A program made the translations under genes and the position numbers. Under the pieces are notes generated by a model that saw only the letters and a list, made by a program, of their open reading frames with translations, made no database searches and was not told the DNA's origin. Positions 1 through 8,191 of a stretch of DNA of 64,000 nucleotides are shown here, piece by piece. Positions within the stretch are counted from its first letter, which is position 1; the number at the start of each line of letters is the position of its first letter. This DNA comes from DATKDF01 sp963752045 (GTDB lineage Bacteria; Acidobacteriota; Vicinamibacteria; Vicinamibacterales; SCN-69-37), in the NCBI GenBank assembly GCA_963752045.1, contig CAVVWN010000008.1, positions 1,116,001 to 1,180,000 of the forward strand. Direction: 5' to 3'.

Positions 1-58
1 AAAGCTCGACGCGCTGACAGCGACAATCGCGGGGACAGTCGCCGAAAACGACGATTAG
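1..58 (+). CDS. 3' end of an unidentified gene (partial)
   Basis: Reading from base 2, an open frame gives KLDALTATIAGTVAENDD and then stops at TAG 56-58. The composition suits a protein C-terminus, but only 18 residues are visible and no family can be assigned. The gene would enter from the left edge on the plus strand, ahead of the oppositely oriented tRNA-Leu. It could also be chance. Confidence 0.35.
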   Translation, partial: KLDALTATIAGTVAENDD

Positions 59-114
59 CACGCCATCGAGACGCGAATCGCTGACGGCACGGATGGTAAT
101 GAGCTACCTCGTGT

Positions 115-129
115 CGGAGGAGGGAATCG
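115..129. repeat. 15-bp copy of the tRNA-Leu 3' part
   Basis: CGGAGGAGGGAATCG at 115-129 is repeated exactly at 197-211, which is the acceptor/T-arm portion of the tRNA-Leu gene. The bases that follow (TGCCC against AACCC) still resemble a T-arm. It looks like a remnant of a tRNA 3' end, as left by integrases that target tRNA genes, but no integrase or island is visible here. Confidence 0.4.
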
Positions 130-190
130 TGCCCGAGTGCCTGAGTTCGCCTCCGGGGCCTGCCGAAGCCGACCGATGGGCGGCGAAGGC

Positions 191-279
191 TGGTGCCGGA
201 GGAGGGAATCGAACCCACACGGGCGGTAAAGCCCACAAGATTTTGAGTCTCGCGCGTCTGCCAGTTTCGCCACTCCGGC
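191..279 (-). tRNA. tRNA-Leu (anticodon CAA)
   Basis: On the minus strand the acceptor strands GCCGGAG and CTCCGGC pair perfectly, the discriminator is A, and CCA is encoded (191-193). The T-arm contains GGTTCGATTCC. The anticodon stem CGAGA/TCTTG encloses the loop CTCAAAA, placing CAA at 243-245 (plus coordinates), which reads UUG leucine codons. The extra bases between anticodon arm and T-arm form the long variable arm of class II tRNAs, which supports leucine. Confidence 0.95.
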
Positions 280-317
280 CAGGAGGGTTGGGGAATTGTA
301 CGACATGGGGTCTGGAC

Positions 318-403
318 GGTCCTAAGGTCCGACGGTCCGACGGTCCGACGGTCCGACGGTCCGACGGTCCGAAGGTCCGAAGGTCCGGAGGTCCGAGGGT
401 TCG
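318..403. repeat. Octanucleotide tandem array (GGTCCGAC family)
   Basis: About ten consecutive 8-bp units, mainly GGTCCGAC with variants GGTCCGAA, GGTCCGGA and GGTCCGAG. The sequence is the complement of the array at 487-590 (GGTCCGAG against CTCGGACC), so the two could pair as a long imperfect stem. Both lie between the tRNA and the M28 peptidase. There are no unique spacers, so this is not a CRISPR array. Confidence 0.9.
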
Positions 404-486
404 TGGAACGCGCTGACGCTCATCCGCATTCCTGTGGCAGGGACCCTGGCCAGCGCCAGTGCCTTCCTCGAACCGTCGGCCCCCAG

Positions 487-590
487 GACCGTCTGACCCT
501 CGGACCCTCGGACCCTCGGACCCTCGGACCCTCGGACCCCGGACCTCCGGACCTCCGGACCTCCGGACCTCCGGACCCTCGGACCCTCGA
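487..590. repeat. Octanucleotide tandem array (GACCCTCG / ACCTCCGG)
   Basis: Five GACCCTCG units are followed by four ACCTCCGG units and two ACCCTCGG units, all in 8-bp register. The same octamer family recurs inside the kinase gene near 60139-60263. Just downstream TGCTATCCT (592-600) resembles an extended -10 element that could serve the peptidase starting at 645. The array itself has no evident coding role. Confidence 0.9.
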
Positions 591-644
591 GTGCTATCCT
601 TGCCTCGCTGGCCACTGTCTGTGGCCGGTCCCGGAGGGCTCCCA

Positions 645-2478
645 ATGAACGCTCGTGTCTCCTACCGCCACCAGATCCTCTTCTGGCTCGCAGTCGCGTG
701 CCTCAGCGTCGGTATCAGTCAGCCATGGACCATCCTGGCCCAGGCTCCGCGCGCCGCCTCGGGCGTCAGTCCGGCCACCATTGCCGAATCCGACATGCGC
801 GAGTGGCTCACCTACCTGTCGTCGGACGCGCTTCAGGGGCGACAAGTCTTCACGGAGGGCTATGGTCTCGCCGCCGCCTACGTGGCGAACGAGCTCAGCA
901 AGATGGGCGTGAGACCGATGGGTGACGCCGGGTTCTTCCAGACCGTGAAGCGGGTGGGTTACCGCGTGACACAGAACTCCACCGTGACGGTCACGGCCAA
1001 CGGCCAGACCCGGACGTTCAAACACGGCGACCATGTCAGCTTCCCGGTCAACGGCGGGGGCCGTCAGACGCTGACCTACAACGGAGTCGAGGTCGTCGGC
1101 TACGGCATGGTGGCGCTCTCGGACAACCACAACGACTTTCAGGACCGCGACGTCCGGGGCAAGCTGGCGATATGGATGCCCGGCACGCCGGCCGCACTGG
1201 GGCAGGGTGGCGGACGGGGTCGCAGCCGCTCCCCGTTCATCGTCGAGACCTACGGCGCCGGCGCTGTGATGACCTTCGCGCCAGCGCCGGCACCGCCGTC
1301 GCCGGAAGTCCTGGCCGCCGAGGCCGCGGTCGAGGAGGCGAACCGCGCCCTCACCGAGGCCCAGACTCGCCTGCAAGAGGCGCGCGCCGCGTCGGCCGGC
1401 CGAGGCGGGCGTGGCGGGTTCGGTCGTGGGGGAGGACGGGGCCGCGGAGGAGCGGCCGCGACGCCGCCCGACTTGACCACCGTCCAGCGGGTCGATCTGC
1501 CCGTGGCGCCGCAGATCAGCGGTGACGAGGAGTTCTTTGCCTTCCTGTTCAGCGCCGCGCCCGTCGGTTTCGACGAGTACAGGAAGCGAGCGGAAGCCGG
1601 CGAGCCGCTCGCCGCGTTGTCGCTTCCGAACGTGACCGTGCGCATCGACGTTGACAACACCTACGAGGTCGTCTCCACCGAGCTCGCCAAGAACGTCGTC
1701 GGCATGGTCGAGGGAACCGATCCGGTGCTCAAGGACACGTACGTGTTCTTCGGCGCGCACCTCGACCACACAGGCTACCGGACGGCGGCCGGCGGCGGCC
1801 GTGGCGGAGGCGGGGGAGCCCAACCCGACTCGAACGAGCCCCCGGATCTGATCTTCAACGGCGCCGACGATGACGGGTCGGGATCGACGGGCCTGCTGGG
1901 CATCGCCAAGGCGTTTGCGACCGGGCCGAAGCCGAAACGGTCCGTCGTGTTCGTCTGGCACACGGCGGAGGAATCGGGCCTGCTGGGCTCGCGCTACATG
2001 GCAGATCACCCGGTCGTACCGCTCGAGAAGATACAGGCCCAGTTCAATGCCGACATGATTGGCCGCAACCGCGACGACGACCCGGCCCAGGCCAACACGG
2101 TTTTCGTCATCGGCGCCGATCGGATCAGCACGGATCTGCACAATCTGCTCGTCGAGACGAACGAAACGCTGCCGCAGCCCCTCGCGCTGGACTATCGAGT
2201 ACAACGACCCGAGCGACAGCAACAGCTTCTACACCCGCAGCGACCACTACAGCTACGCGGCCAGGGGGATTCCGATCGCCTTCTTTTTCACCGGCACCCA
2301 TCCCGACTACCACCGGGCATCCGACGAGGTCGACAAGATCCTGTTTCCGAAGCTGACCCGGATCGCCCAGCTCGTCTATCAGGCCGGTTTCCACGTGGCC
2401 AACAGCGAGGCCACGCTCGAGCGCGACAACCTCGGGCCGAGGGCTGGGGTCGGGTTCACGGGCAAGATCGCGAAGTAG
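645..2478 (+). CDS. Secreted M28 family metallopeptidase (one frameshift)
   Basis: Probable exported zinc aminopeptidase. The ATG at 645 follows GGAGGG and opens a hydrophobic signal peptide (residues about 10-32, cleavage near AQA). Expected M28 zinc ligands are present in order: GAHLDH, NGADDDGSG, TAEESG, NADMIG and THPDYH. A protease-associated-type insert lies between the N-terminal and catalytic parts, with unusual Gly/Arg-rich stretches encoded around 1200-1240, 1390-1460 and 1785-1830. The frame breaks near 2195: ACTATCGAG reads correctly as ACTACGAG (DYEYNDP) if one T is removed, after which the protein continues to TAG 2478. Corrected length is about 610 residues. The break is probably a sequencing insertion. 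Substrate is unknown. Confidence 0.85.
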
Positions 2479-2630
2479 CCGTTTGCGTGTCGGTCCTGCG
2501 GGCGGCGAGGGCCACCGGCGGGTGCGAGGGGCGAGAACCGGAGCAGTTGCTACGAGTTAGGGCACCTCCGCGCAGGGCGAAAGTCAAGGCGAAAATATCC
2601 AGAAACCCTTGATTTAGAGTTATTTCCAGT

Positions 2631-2659
2631 TGATCGAAGGGGTCGATTCGGATATAATT
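2631..2659 (+). promoter_or_regulatory. Sigma-70-type promoter of carD
   Basis: TTGATC (2631-2636) and a perfect TATAAT (2654-2659) are separated by 17 bp. Transcription would start near 2666, giving a leader of about 64 nt before the carD start. It is one of the clearest housekeeping promoters in the window. Confidence 0.75.
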
Positions 2660-2729
2660 CCCAGACGTACCTGCACGGGAAAAGCCAACCTACCTTTCAC
2701 CTTTTTTGGGCAGTCGGGGGACACGACAC

Positions 2730-3314
2730 GTGGCATTTGAGATCGGAGACAAGGTCATCTACCCGAATCACGGGCTCGGCATCATCGAGCGCCTCGAGAC
2801 GAAGACCATCATGGGCACCACCTGCGGCTTCTACCAGCTGAAGATGGCGAACGAGACGACCGTGTTCGTGCCTGTGGACAACGTCGACGGCGTCGGACTT
2901 CGCCGGGCCATCACCGACGACGAAGTGGAGCGGCTGTTCAGCCTGCTCGGCGACGGGAAGATCGAGAGCCATCAGAACTGGAAGGGGCGCTTCAAGGACA
3001 ATTCCGACCGCATGCGGACCGGCTCGGTCTACGACGTAGTGGAAGTCCTCAAGAGCCTGACGTTCCTGAGCAAGTCGAAGAGTCTGTCGTTCCGCGAGAA
3101 GCGCATGCTCGACCGCGCGAAGTTCCTCGTGGTTTCGGAGATCTCCGAGGTGCTCGACGAGAAGTCCGAGACGGTCGAGGTCAAGGTCGACGAGGCGCTC
3201 GAGCGCTGCTTTGCCGTCAAGGCGCGCAACGCCGCGCGAGCCAAGGCCGCCAGCGCTGCCCGCGCCAAGGCGCCCGCCCGGGCGCCGGGCCGGCGGGCCG
3301 CCCGAGCCTCCTGA
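2730..3314 (+). CDS. carD: CarD-family transcriptional regulator
   Basis: CarD proteins bind the RNA polymerase beta subunit and stabilise open complexes at promoters. The N-terminal RNAP-interacting domain is recognisable (FEIGDKVIYPNHGLG through FVPVDN), followed by the helical domain (RTGSVYDVVEVLKSL, LSFREKRMLDRAK, LVVSEIS). The GTG start at 2730 is chosen because the conserved VAFEIGD begins there and GGGGGAC lies upstream. Length is about 194 residues. The last 30 residues are Ala/Lys/Arg/Pro-rich, resembling a histone-like basic tail, which is longer than in typical CarD proteins and may contact DNA. A strong promoter precedes it and a hairpin follows the stop codon. Confidence 0.9.
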   Translation: MAFEIGDKVIYPNHGLGIIERLETKTIMGTTCGFYQLKMANETTVFVPVDNVDGVGLRRAITDDEVERLFSLLGDGKIESHQNWKGRFKDNSDRMRTGSVYDVVEVLKSLTFLSKSKSLSFREKRMLDRAKFLVVSEISEVLDEKSETVEVKVDEALERCFAVKARNAARAKAASAARAKAPARAPGRRAARAS

Positions 3315-3321
3315 TTTGGGC

Positions 3322-3350
3322 AGGCCCGGCGCCCCTCGGGCGTCGGGCCT
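3322..3350 (+). terminator. GC-rich hairpin between carD and plsC
   Basis: AGGCCCGGCGCCC pairs with GGGCGTCGGGCCT in 12 of 13 positions around a 3-nt CTC loop, directly after the carD stop. No T tract follows, so it may be an attenuator or mRNA-stabilising hairpin rather than a full intrinsic terminator. It ends 13 nt before the chosen plsC start. Confidence 0.5.
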
Positions 3351-3363
3351 CTCACCCTCCCAC

Positions 3364-4113
3364 GTGATCCTCGCTGCTTTTCGCACGTTCTCCGCGGTTT
3401 TCGTCGTTGCTCTCTGGGTGCTGCTCGCCGGGCCGCCCGTCCTCCTGTGGACGATGGCGTCTGGCGACGCACGCCTGATTTACGCTGCCGGGTCGCTTGG
3501 CGTCCGGGCCGGTGCCGCGCTCTCCGGCATACGCATTCGTCTCGAAGGACGCGAGCACCTGCAGAAGGGCGCGGCCGTCTACGCCTGTAATCACAGCAGC
3601 AATATCGAGCCGCCTGCCGTGTTCCTCGCCCTTCGGGCGCTCCACCCCCGGCTGAAGGTCCTCTACAAGGCCGAGATGCGGCGGTTGCCGGTGCTCGTCT
3701 GGGTCTTCGACGTGGCCGGGTTCGTGCCCGTCGAGCGCGGTAATCGGGAGCAGAGTTTCGGCGCCGTCGACCGGGCCGCCGCCGGGCTCGCGCGCGGGGA
3801 TTCGTTCGTAATCTTCCCTGAGGGCACGAGAAGCCGGACGGGCGAGTTGCTGCCCTTCAAGAAGGGCGGCTTCGTCATGGCCATCACGGCACAGGCGCCG
3901 GTCGTGCCCGTGGCCGTCTCGGGCGGGCGTGCCGCGATGCGCAAGGGCAGCCCGCTCATCTGGCCAGCCACCGTGACGGTGCGGCTCCTGCCGCCCGTCG
4001 CGACGAGCGGGCTGGCCTTCGAGGATCGCGACGGGCTCGTCGGTCGTGTCCGCGCTGCCATCCAGGGCGGACTGCCTCCGGTAGCAGTGTCCGGTTCCGG
4101 GCAGGCCGAGTGA
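3364..4113 (+). CDS. 1-acyl-sn-glycerol-3-phosphate acyltransferase (PlsC-like)
   Basis: Acylates lysophosphatidic acid to phosphatidic acid at the membrane. An N-terminal hydrophobic segment (FSAVFVVALWVLLAGPPVLL) precedes the acyltransferase motifs NHSSNIEPP and FPEGTRSR. In the usual NHxxxxD motif the catalytic aspartate is replaced by glutamate here. About 249 residues, normal for the family. The GTG at 3364 is the first plausible start after the hairpin, but no Shine-Dalgarno is visible, so the start is uncertain; the frame stays open back into carD. It follows carD on the same strand. Confidence 0.85.
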   Translation: MILAAFRTFSAVFVVALWVLLAGPPVLLWTMASGDARLIYAAGSLGVRAGAALSGIRIRLEGREHLQKGAAVYACNHSSNIEPPAVFLALRALHPRLKVLYKAEMRRLPVLVWVFDVAGFVPVERGNREQSFGAVDRAAAGLARGDSFVIFPEGTRSRTGELLPFKKGGFVMAITAQAPVVPVAVSGGRAAMRKGSPLIWPATVTVRLLPPVATSGLAFEDRDGLVGRVRAAIQGGLPPVAVSGSGQAE

Positions 4114-4160
4114 CGGCCTGCTGGAACCCTCATCGGTTCGGTGTGGAGCGCGAACCGCTG

Positions 4161-4166
4161 TAGAAT
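4161..4166 (+). promoter_or_regulatory. -10 element of rex
   Basis: TAGAAT ends 9 nt before the rex GTG. No ribosome-binding site fits in between, so the transcript is likely leaderless or almost so. No convincing -35 was found. Confidence 0.45.
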
Positions 4167-4175
4167 CGAGCGCTT

Positions 4176-4844
4176 GTGAGCGGGAAGAACAAGCCGCGTC
4201 CGGCCGGAGATCAGGTCTCCGAGCTCACCGCTGGTCGGCTCTCCGTCTACTTGCGATGCCTCAACGCGCTCGATCAGGCCGGCGTGAAGACGATTTCGTC
4301 GAAAGCGCTGGCCGAGCAGTTCCAGTTGAACGCTGCGCAGATCCGGAAGGACCTGGCCTACTTCGGCGAGTTCGGCGTTCGCGGCGTCGGCTACTACGTG
4401 AAGGAGCTCAAGCGGCACCTGCGCGCGATTCTCGGCCTCGACCGCACGGTGCGTGTTGCGATTCTCGGCGCCGGCAACCTCGGCCTGGCCCTTGCTGACT
4501 ATCCAGGATTTCGCCAGGAGGGCTTTGCGATCGTGGCCCTTTTCGATGCCGAGCGCCACAAGATCGGCCGGCGATCGAAGGCCGGCGTCCGCATCTTCTC
4601 CGTGTCCGAGTTCAGGAAAGCCGTGACCCGCGACCGCATCGACATCGCCGTCGTGGCCGTGCCGGCCGAGTCGGCTCAGTCGGTCGTCAACGTCGCCGTG
4701 CAGGCGGGCATTCGCGCGATCCTCAACTTCTCGCCGGGCACGCTGAAAGTGCCGCCGGGCGTCAAGCTCAAGCACGTGGACCTGACGGTGTCTCTCGAGA
4801 GCCTGTCCTTTTTCCTTGCGAGAGAGCATGCCCAAGAAGAATGA
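4176..4844 (+). CDS. rex: Redox-sensing transcriptional repressor Rex
   Basis: Rex senses the NADH/NAD+ ratio and represses genes of fermentation and anaerobic respiration. The N-terminal winged helix (about residues 15-75) holds LSVYLRCL and QIRKDLAYFGEFGVRGVGY, the signature Rex DNA-recognition segment. The Rossmann domain begins with AILGAGNLGLAL and continues through FDAERHKIG and the C-terminal swapped helix. At 222 residues it has the usual length. The stop overlaps moaC by 17 bp, suggesting translational coupling. Confidence 0.95.
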   Translation: MSGKNKPRPAGDQVSELTAGRLSVYLRCLNALDQAGVKTISSKALAEQFQLNAAQIRKDLAYFGEFGVRGVGYYVKELKRHLRAILGLDRTVRVAILGAGNLGLALADYPGFRQEGFAIVALFDAERHKIGRRSKAGVRIFSVSEFRKAVTRDRIDIAVVAVPAESAQSVVNVAVQAGIRAILNFSPGTLKVPPGVKLKHVDLTVSLESLSFFLAREHAQEE

Positions 4845-5325
4845 GGCGCGCCGGGCACCGTCGCTCTCGCACGTCGACCGGCGCGGTCGGGTGCGCATGG
4901 TGGACGTCGGGGACAAGGCCGAGACGGCCCGGGAAGCGGTCGCGGACGGTTTCGTGTCGATGAACGGTGCGGCGAGACGGGCCATCCGGTCCCGGGCGGT
5001 GGCCAAGGGCGACCCGCTCCAGACGGCGCGTCTTTCGGGCATCATGGCCGCCAAACGGACGGCCGAGTTGATTCCGCTCTGCCACCAGGTGCCGCTCTCG
5101 CATGTCGACGTCGAGCTCGTGCCGCGCGCGCGCGGCTACGAGATTGTCGGTCGCGCCCGAACCGTGGGCCGCACCGGCGTGGAAATGGAGGCGCTCGTCG
5201 CCGTCTCGGTCGCCGCCCTCACGCTCTACGACATGCTCAAGGCCGTTGATCGTGCCATGACGATCGGGCCCGTACGGCTCCGCGAGAAGCGAGGCGGGCG
5301 AAGCGGGACCTACCGGCGCCCGTAG
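4828..5325 (+). CDS. moaC: Cyclic pyranopterin monophosphate synthase MoaC
   Basis: MoaC converts 3',8-cH2GTP to cyclic pyranopterin monophosphate in molybdenum cofactor synthesis. Diagnostic motifs are present: LSHVD, GRVRMVDVGDK, AKRTAELIPLCHQVPLSHV and the C-terminal GVEMEAL, LYDMLKAVD segments. The ATG at 4828 gives 165 residues, typical of the family. It overlaps the end of rex. A molybdoenzyme that could use the cofactor, MsrP, is encoded at 55392-56365. Confidence 0.95.
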   Translation: MPKKNEARRAPSLSHVDRRGRVRMVDVGDKAETAREAVADGFVSMNGAARRAIRSRAVAKGDPLQTARLSGIMAAKRTAELIPLCHQVPLSHVDVELVPRARGYEIVGRARTVGRTGVEMEALVAVSVAALTLYDMLKAVDRAMTIGPVRLREKRGGRSGTYRRP

Positions 5326-5342
5326 CCGGTCCGCTCACACAA

Positions 5343-6321
5343 ATGCGCATCGTCCTCGCGGTCCATGACCCCCCCATCTGGACGCTGCCTGCTGATGAGG
5401 TCGCGCGCATCCGCGCGACGCTCTCGAACGACGAGGTCATCGACGTCGGGGCCGAACCAGACCGGCGGACCGCGTTCTCGTCGGCCGACGTGGTGCTGAC
5501 GACGTGGCTCTCGGAAGATGAGGCGGCCTGCCTCCGCCGGGCGCGCTGGATTCACTCGACGGCGGTTGGCGTCGGCGGTCTGTTGCGCGACGGCGTGGTC
5601 TCGCGCGGCATCACCGTGACGAACTCGCGCGGCGTGCAATCCGAGTCGATCGCCGAGCACGCACTGGCCCTCGCGCTGGCACTCAGACGTGGGCTGCACA
5701 TCGCTCGCGACCGTCAAGGCGAGCGCACCTGGGCCCAGGAGGAGCTTTACGCGCACGCGGTCCAGCCGCTCTCTTCGACGTCCGTGCTCATCATCGGCCT
5801 TGGCGCGATAGGCTCGCGCGTGGCGGCGCTCGCGAGCGCGCTCGGGATGCGCGTGACTGGCGTGCGGGCGCGCGAGCATCTTCCAGTGCCTGCCGGGGTC
5901 GGCACGGTGGTGCTCCGCGACCGCCTCCACGACGCGCTCGCCGAGGCCGACGTCGTCGTCCTCGCCGCGCCGCATACGGCTGGCACCCGGGCGCTCATCG
6001 GGGACGCGGAGCTTCGCGCGATGCGGCCCTCGGCCATCCTCGTCAACGTCGCGCGCGGAGCGCTCATCGACGAGCGGGCTCTCGTCGAGGCACTTGCAGC
6101 CGGGCGCCTGCGGGGCGCCGGGCTCGACGCGTTCGCCTCCGAGCCGACTTCCGGCCGACAGCCCGCTCTGGCGACTGCCGAACGTGCTGGTCACGCCACA
6201 CAGCGCGTCGTTCCAGCGCGACTACTGGGAACCTGCGGTCCGGCTGTTTCTGGATAATATGGGCCGGTTCCGCCGGGGCGAGCCGCTCGTGAACGTGGTG
6301 GACCCGGTGCTCGGGTACTGA
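5343..6321 (+). CDS. D-2-hydroxyacid dehydrogenase family protein (one frameshift)
   Basis: NAD-dependent oxidoreductase of the D-isomer 2-hydroxyacid dehydrogenase family; substrate unknown. The Rossmann motif IGLGAIGSRVA, the ARG motif (NVARGALIDE) and the C-terminal TPHSASF segment, which carries the catalytic histidine, are visible. After FASEP the frame is lost: removing one base near 6147 restores LPADSPLWRLPNVLVTPHS and leads to TGA 6321, about 325 residues. The break is probably a sequencing insertion. It follows moaC by 17 bp and ends 7 bp before the acyl-CoA ligase, so all lie in one run of genes. Confidence 0.85.
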
Positions 6322-6328
6322 GATCAAC

Positions 6329-8170
6329 GTGACCAGAGAAACGGATTCCGACATTCCGGAGCTGCCGCGCACGATCGCGGCGCTGCCGTTCTTCGTGCGC
6401 GGACGGTTCCCGCGCGCCGATCTGGTCGGACGCTGCCAGGGCGACCGGGTCCTCACGACGAGCGCCGCCGAGCTGGTCGAGCAGGTCCGGGACCTGAGCC
6501 TCGGCCTGACCGGCCTGGGGATGACGCGCGGCTCGCGCGTCGCGATTCTGGCCGAGAGCCGGCCCGACTGGCTGGTCTCCGACCTGGCGATTCTCACGGC
6601 CGGCGCGGTCACGGTTCCGATCTATCCGACGCTTTCCGCAGACCAGGTCGGGTTCATTCTCAAGGACGCGGCCGTGACGCTGGCCATCGCCTCCACCGAG
6701 GCCCAATGCCGGAAGATCCTGGACGCCGCACCGGGCGTGCCGTCGCTCCGCGCGGTCGTGATGCTGGACCCTGTCGGTGCCAACGCGGCCGGCGCGGCCG
6801 TGCCGCTCTTCGCATTCGGGGACGTGGTCGCGGCCGGCCACCGGCAGATCACGGGCGGATGGGGCGTCGCGCGCGAATATCAGGACGCGGCCACGGCCGT
6901 CGAGCCCAACGACCTGGCGACCATCATCTACACCTCCGGAACGACGGCCGAACCGAAGGGCGTGATGCTCACGCACGGCAACATCCTGGCGAACCTCGAG
7001 GGCGTGCGGGCGGTCATTCCGCTCAGTCCCGAAGACACGGCCCTCTCGTACCTGCCGCTCTGCCACGCGTTCGAGCGGACGGTGTCCTACGTCTATCTGG
7101 CCAACGGCGTCTCGATGGTCTTCGCCGAGTCGATCGACATGCTCGCGCGCGATCTGCAGATGGTGCGTCCCACGGTGATGACCGGCGTGCCGCGCGTGTT
7201 CGAGAAGCTGCACGCGCGCATTCTCGCCAAAGGACAGGACGCCGGCGGCGTGAAGGCCCGCGTCTTCGCGTGGGCAGCTGGTGTGGCTCGGCGAGCCGGG
7301 CGGGCGCGCTCTCACGGCGGGCGACCGTCGGGCCTGCTGGCGATCGAGCACGCGCTCGCGGACCGGCTCGTGTTCCGGAAAGTGCGAGCAGGGCTCGGGG
7401 GCCGGCTTCGGCTGGCCGTCTCGGGCAGCGCGCCGCTGCGCCCGGACATCGGGGAGTTCTTCCTTGGCATGGGGCTGCCGATCATCGAAGGGTACGGTCT
7501 GACCGAGACGGCGCCGGTGCTCACCGTGATGCCGCTCGATGACATCCGCTACGGGACCGTCGGGCGTCCGCTCTCGAACGTCGAGCTTCGCATTGCCAAC
7601 GACGGGGAAGTGCTGGCGCGGGGCCCGAACGTGATGGCCGGCTACTACAACCGCCCCGGCGAGACCGAGGCGGTGCTTGCCGGCGGATGGTTCCACACGG
7701 GCGACATCGGCGCGATCGACACGGACGGCTACCTGGCGATCACCGATCGCAAGAAGGAGATCATCGTCACGTCCGGCGGCAAGAAGATCGCGCCCCAGCC
7801 GATCGAAGAAGCGCTTCGGTCTCATGACTTCGTGGCCGAGGTCGTGGTCATCGGCGAGCAGCGGCATTTCCCGTCGGCGCTCGTCGTGCCGGATCTGGCC
7901 GTGCTGTCCCGCCGATTCGGCCAGCCGGCGCCGGCCGACCTGGCCGCCGCCGAATCGCTCGTCACGCGCACCGATGTACGGGAACTGGTCCAGGCGGCCA
8001 TCGACGAGCTCAACACGAGGCTGGCCCAGTTCGAGCGCATCAAGCGCTTCTCGCTGCTGCCCACGGCGTTTTCGATCGAGGGCGGCGAGCTCACGCCGAC
8101 GCTGAAGGTCAAGCGGCGCGTGATCGAGGAGCGCTACCGCGCGGTCATCGACGCCTTGTACGCGCAGTAG
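6329..8170 (+). CDS. Long-chain acyl-CoA synthetase (AMP-binding)
   Basis: ATP-dependent activation of fatty acids to acyl-CoA. The 613-residue protein contains the AMP-binding P-loop YTSGTTAEPKGVMLTHGN near residue 200, the GYGLTETAP core motif, the adenylate-binding HTGDIGAIDTDGYL, and DRKKEIIVTSGGKKIAPQ-IE with the C-terminal catalytic lysine region. Overall pattern is closest to the FadD15-like group. The start is GTG at 6329, eight bases after the preceding stop, without a strong Shine-Dalgarno. Confidence 0.92.
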   Translation: MTRETDSDIPELPRTIAALPFFVRGRFPRADLVGRCQGDRVLTTSAAELVEQVRDLSLGLTGLGMTRGSRVAILAESRPDWLVSDLAILTAGAVTVPIYPTLSADQVGFILKDAAVTLAIASTEAQCRKILDAAPGVPSLRAVVMLDPVGANAAGAAVPLFAFGDVVAAGHRQITGGWGVAREYQDAATAVEPNDLATIIYTSGTTAEPKGVMLTHGNILANLEGVRAVIPLSPEDTALSYLPLCHAFERTVSYVYLANGVSMVFAESIDMLARDLQMVRPTVMTGVPRVFEKLHARILAKGQDAGGVKARVFAWAAGVARRAGRARSHGGRPSGLLAIEHALADRLVFRKVRAGLGGRLRLAVSGSAPLRPDIGEFFLGMGLPIIEGYGLTETAPVLTVMPLDDIRYGTVGRPLSNVELRIANDGEVLARGPNVMAGYYNRPGETEAVLAGGWFHTGDIGAIDTDGYLAITDRKKEIIVTSGGKKIAPQPIEEALRSHDFVAEVVVIGEQRHFPSALVVPDLAVLSRRFGQPAPADLAAAESLVTRTDVRELVQAAIDELNTRLAQFERIKRFSLLPTAFSIEGGELTPTLKVKRRVIEERYRAVIDALYAQ

Positions 8171-8191
8171 GCACGCCCTGTGCCGTCACGC

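Noticed and set aside
318..590. Tandem arrays as CRISPR
   Set aside because: Units are only 8 bp, contiguous and without unique spacers, and no cas genes occur in the window.
459..644. N-terminal extension of the M28 peptidase through the octamer array
   Set aside because: The extension only translates the repeat; the ATG at 645 has a ribosome-binding site and starts a signal peptide.
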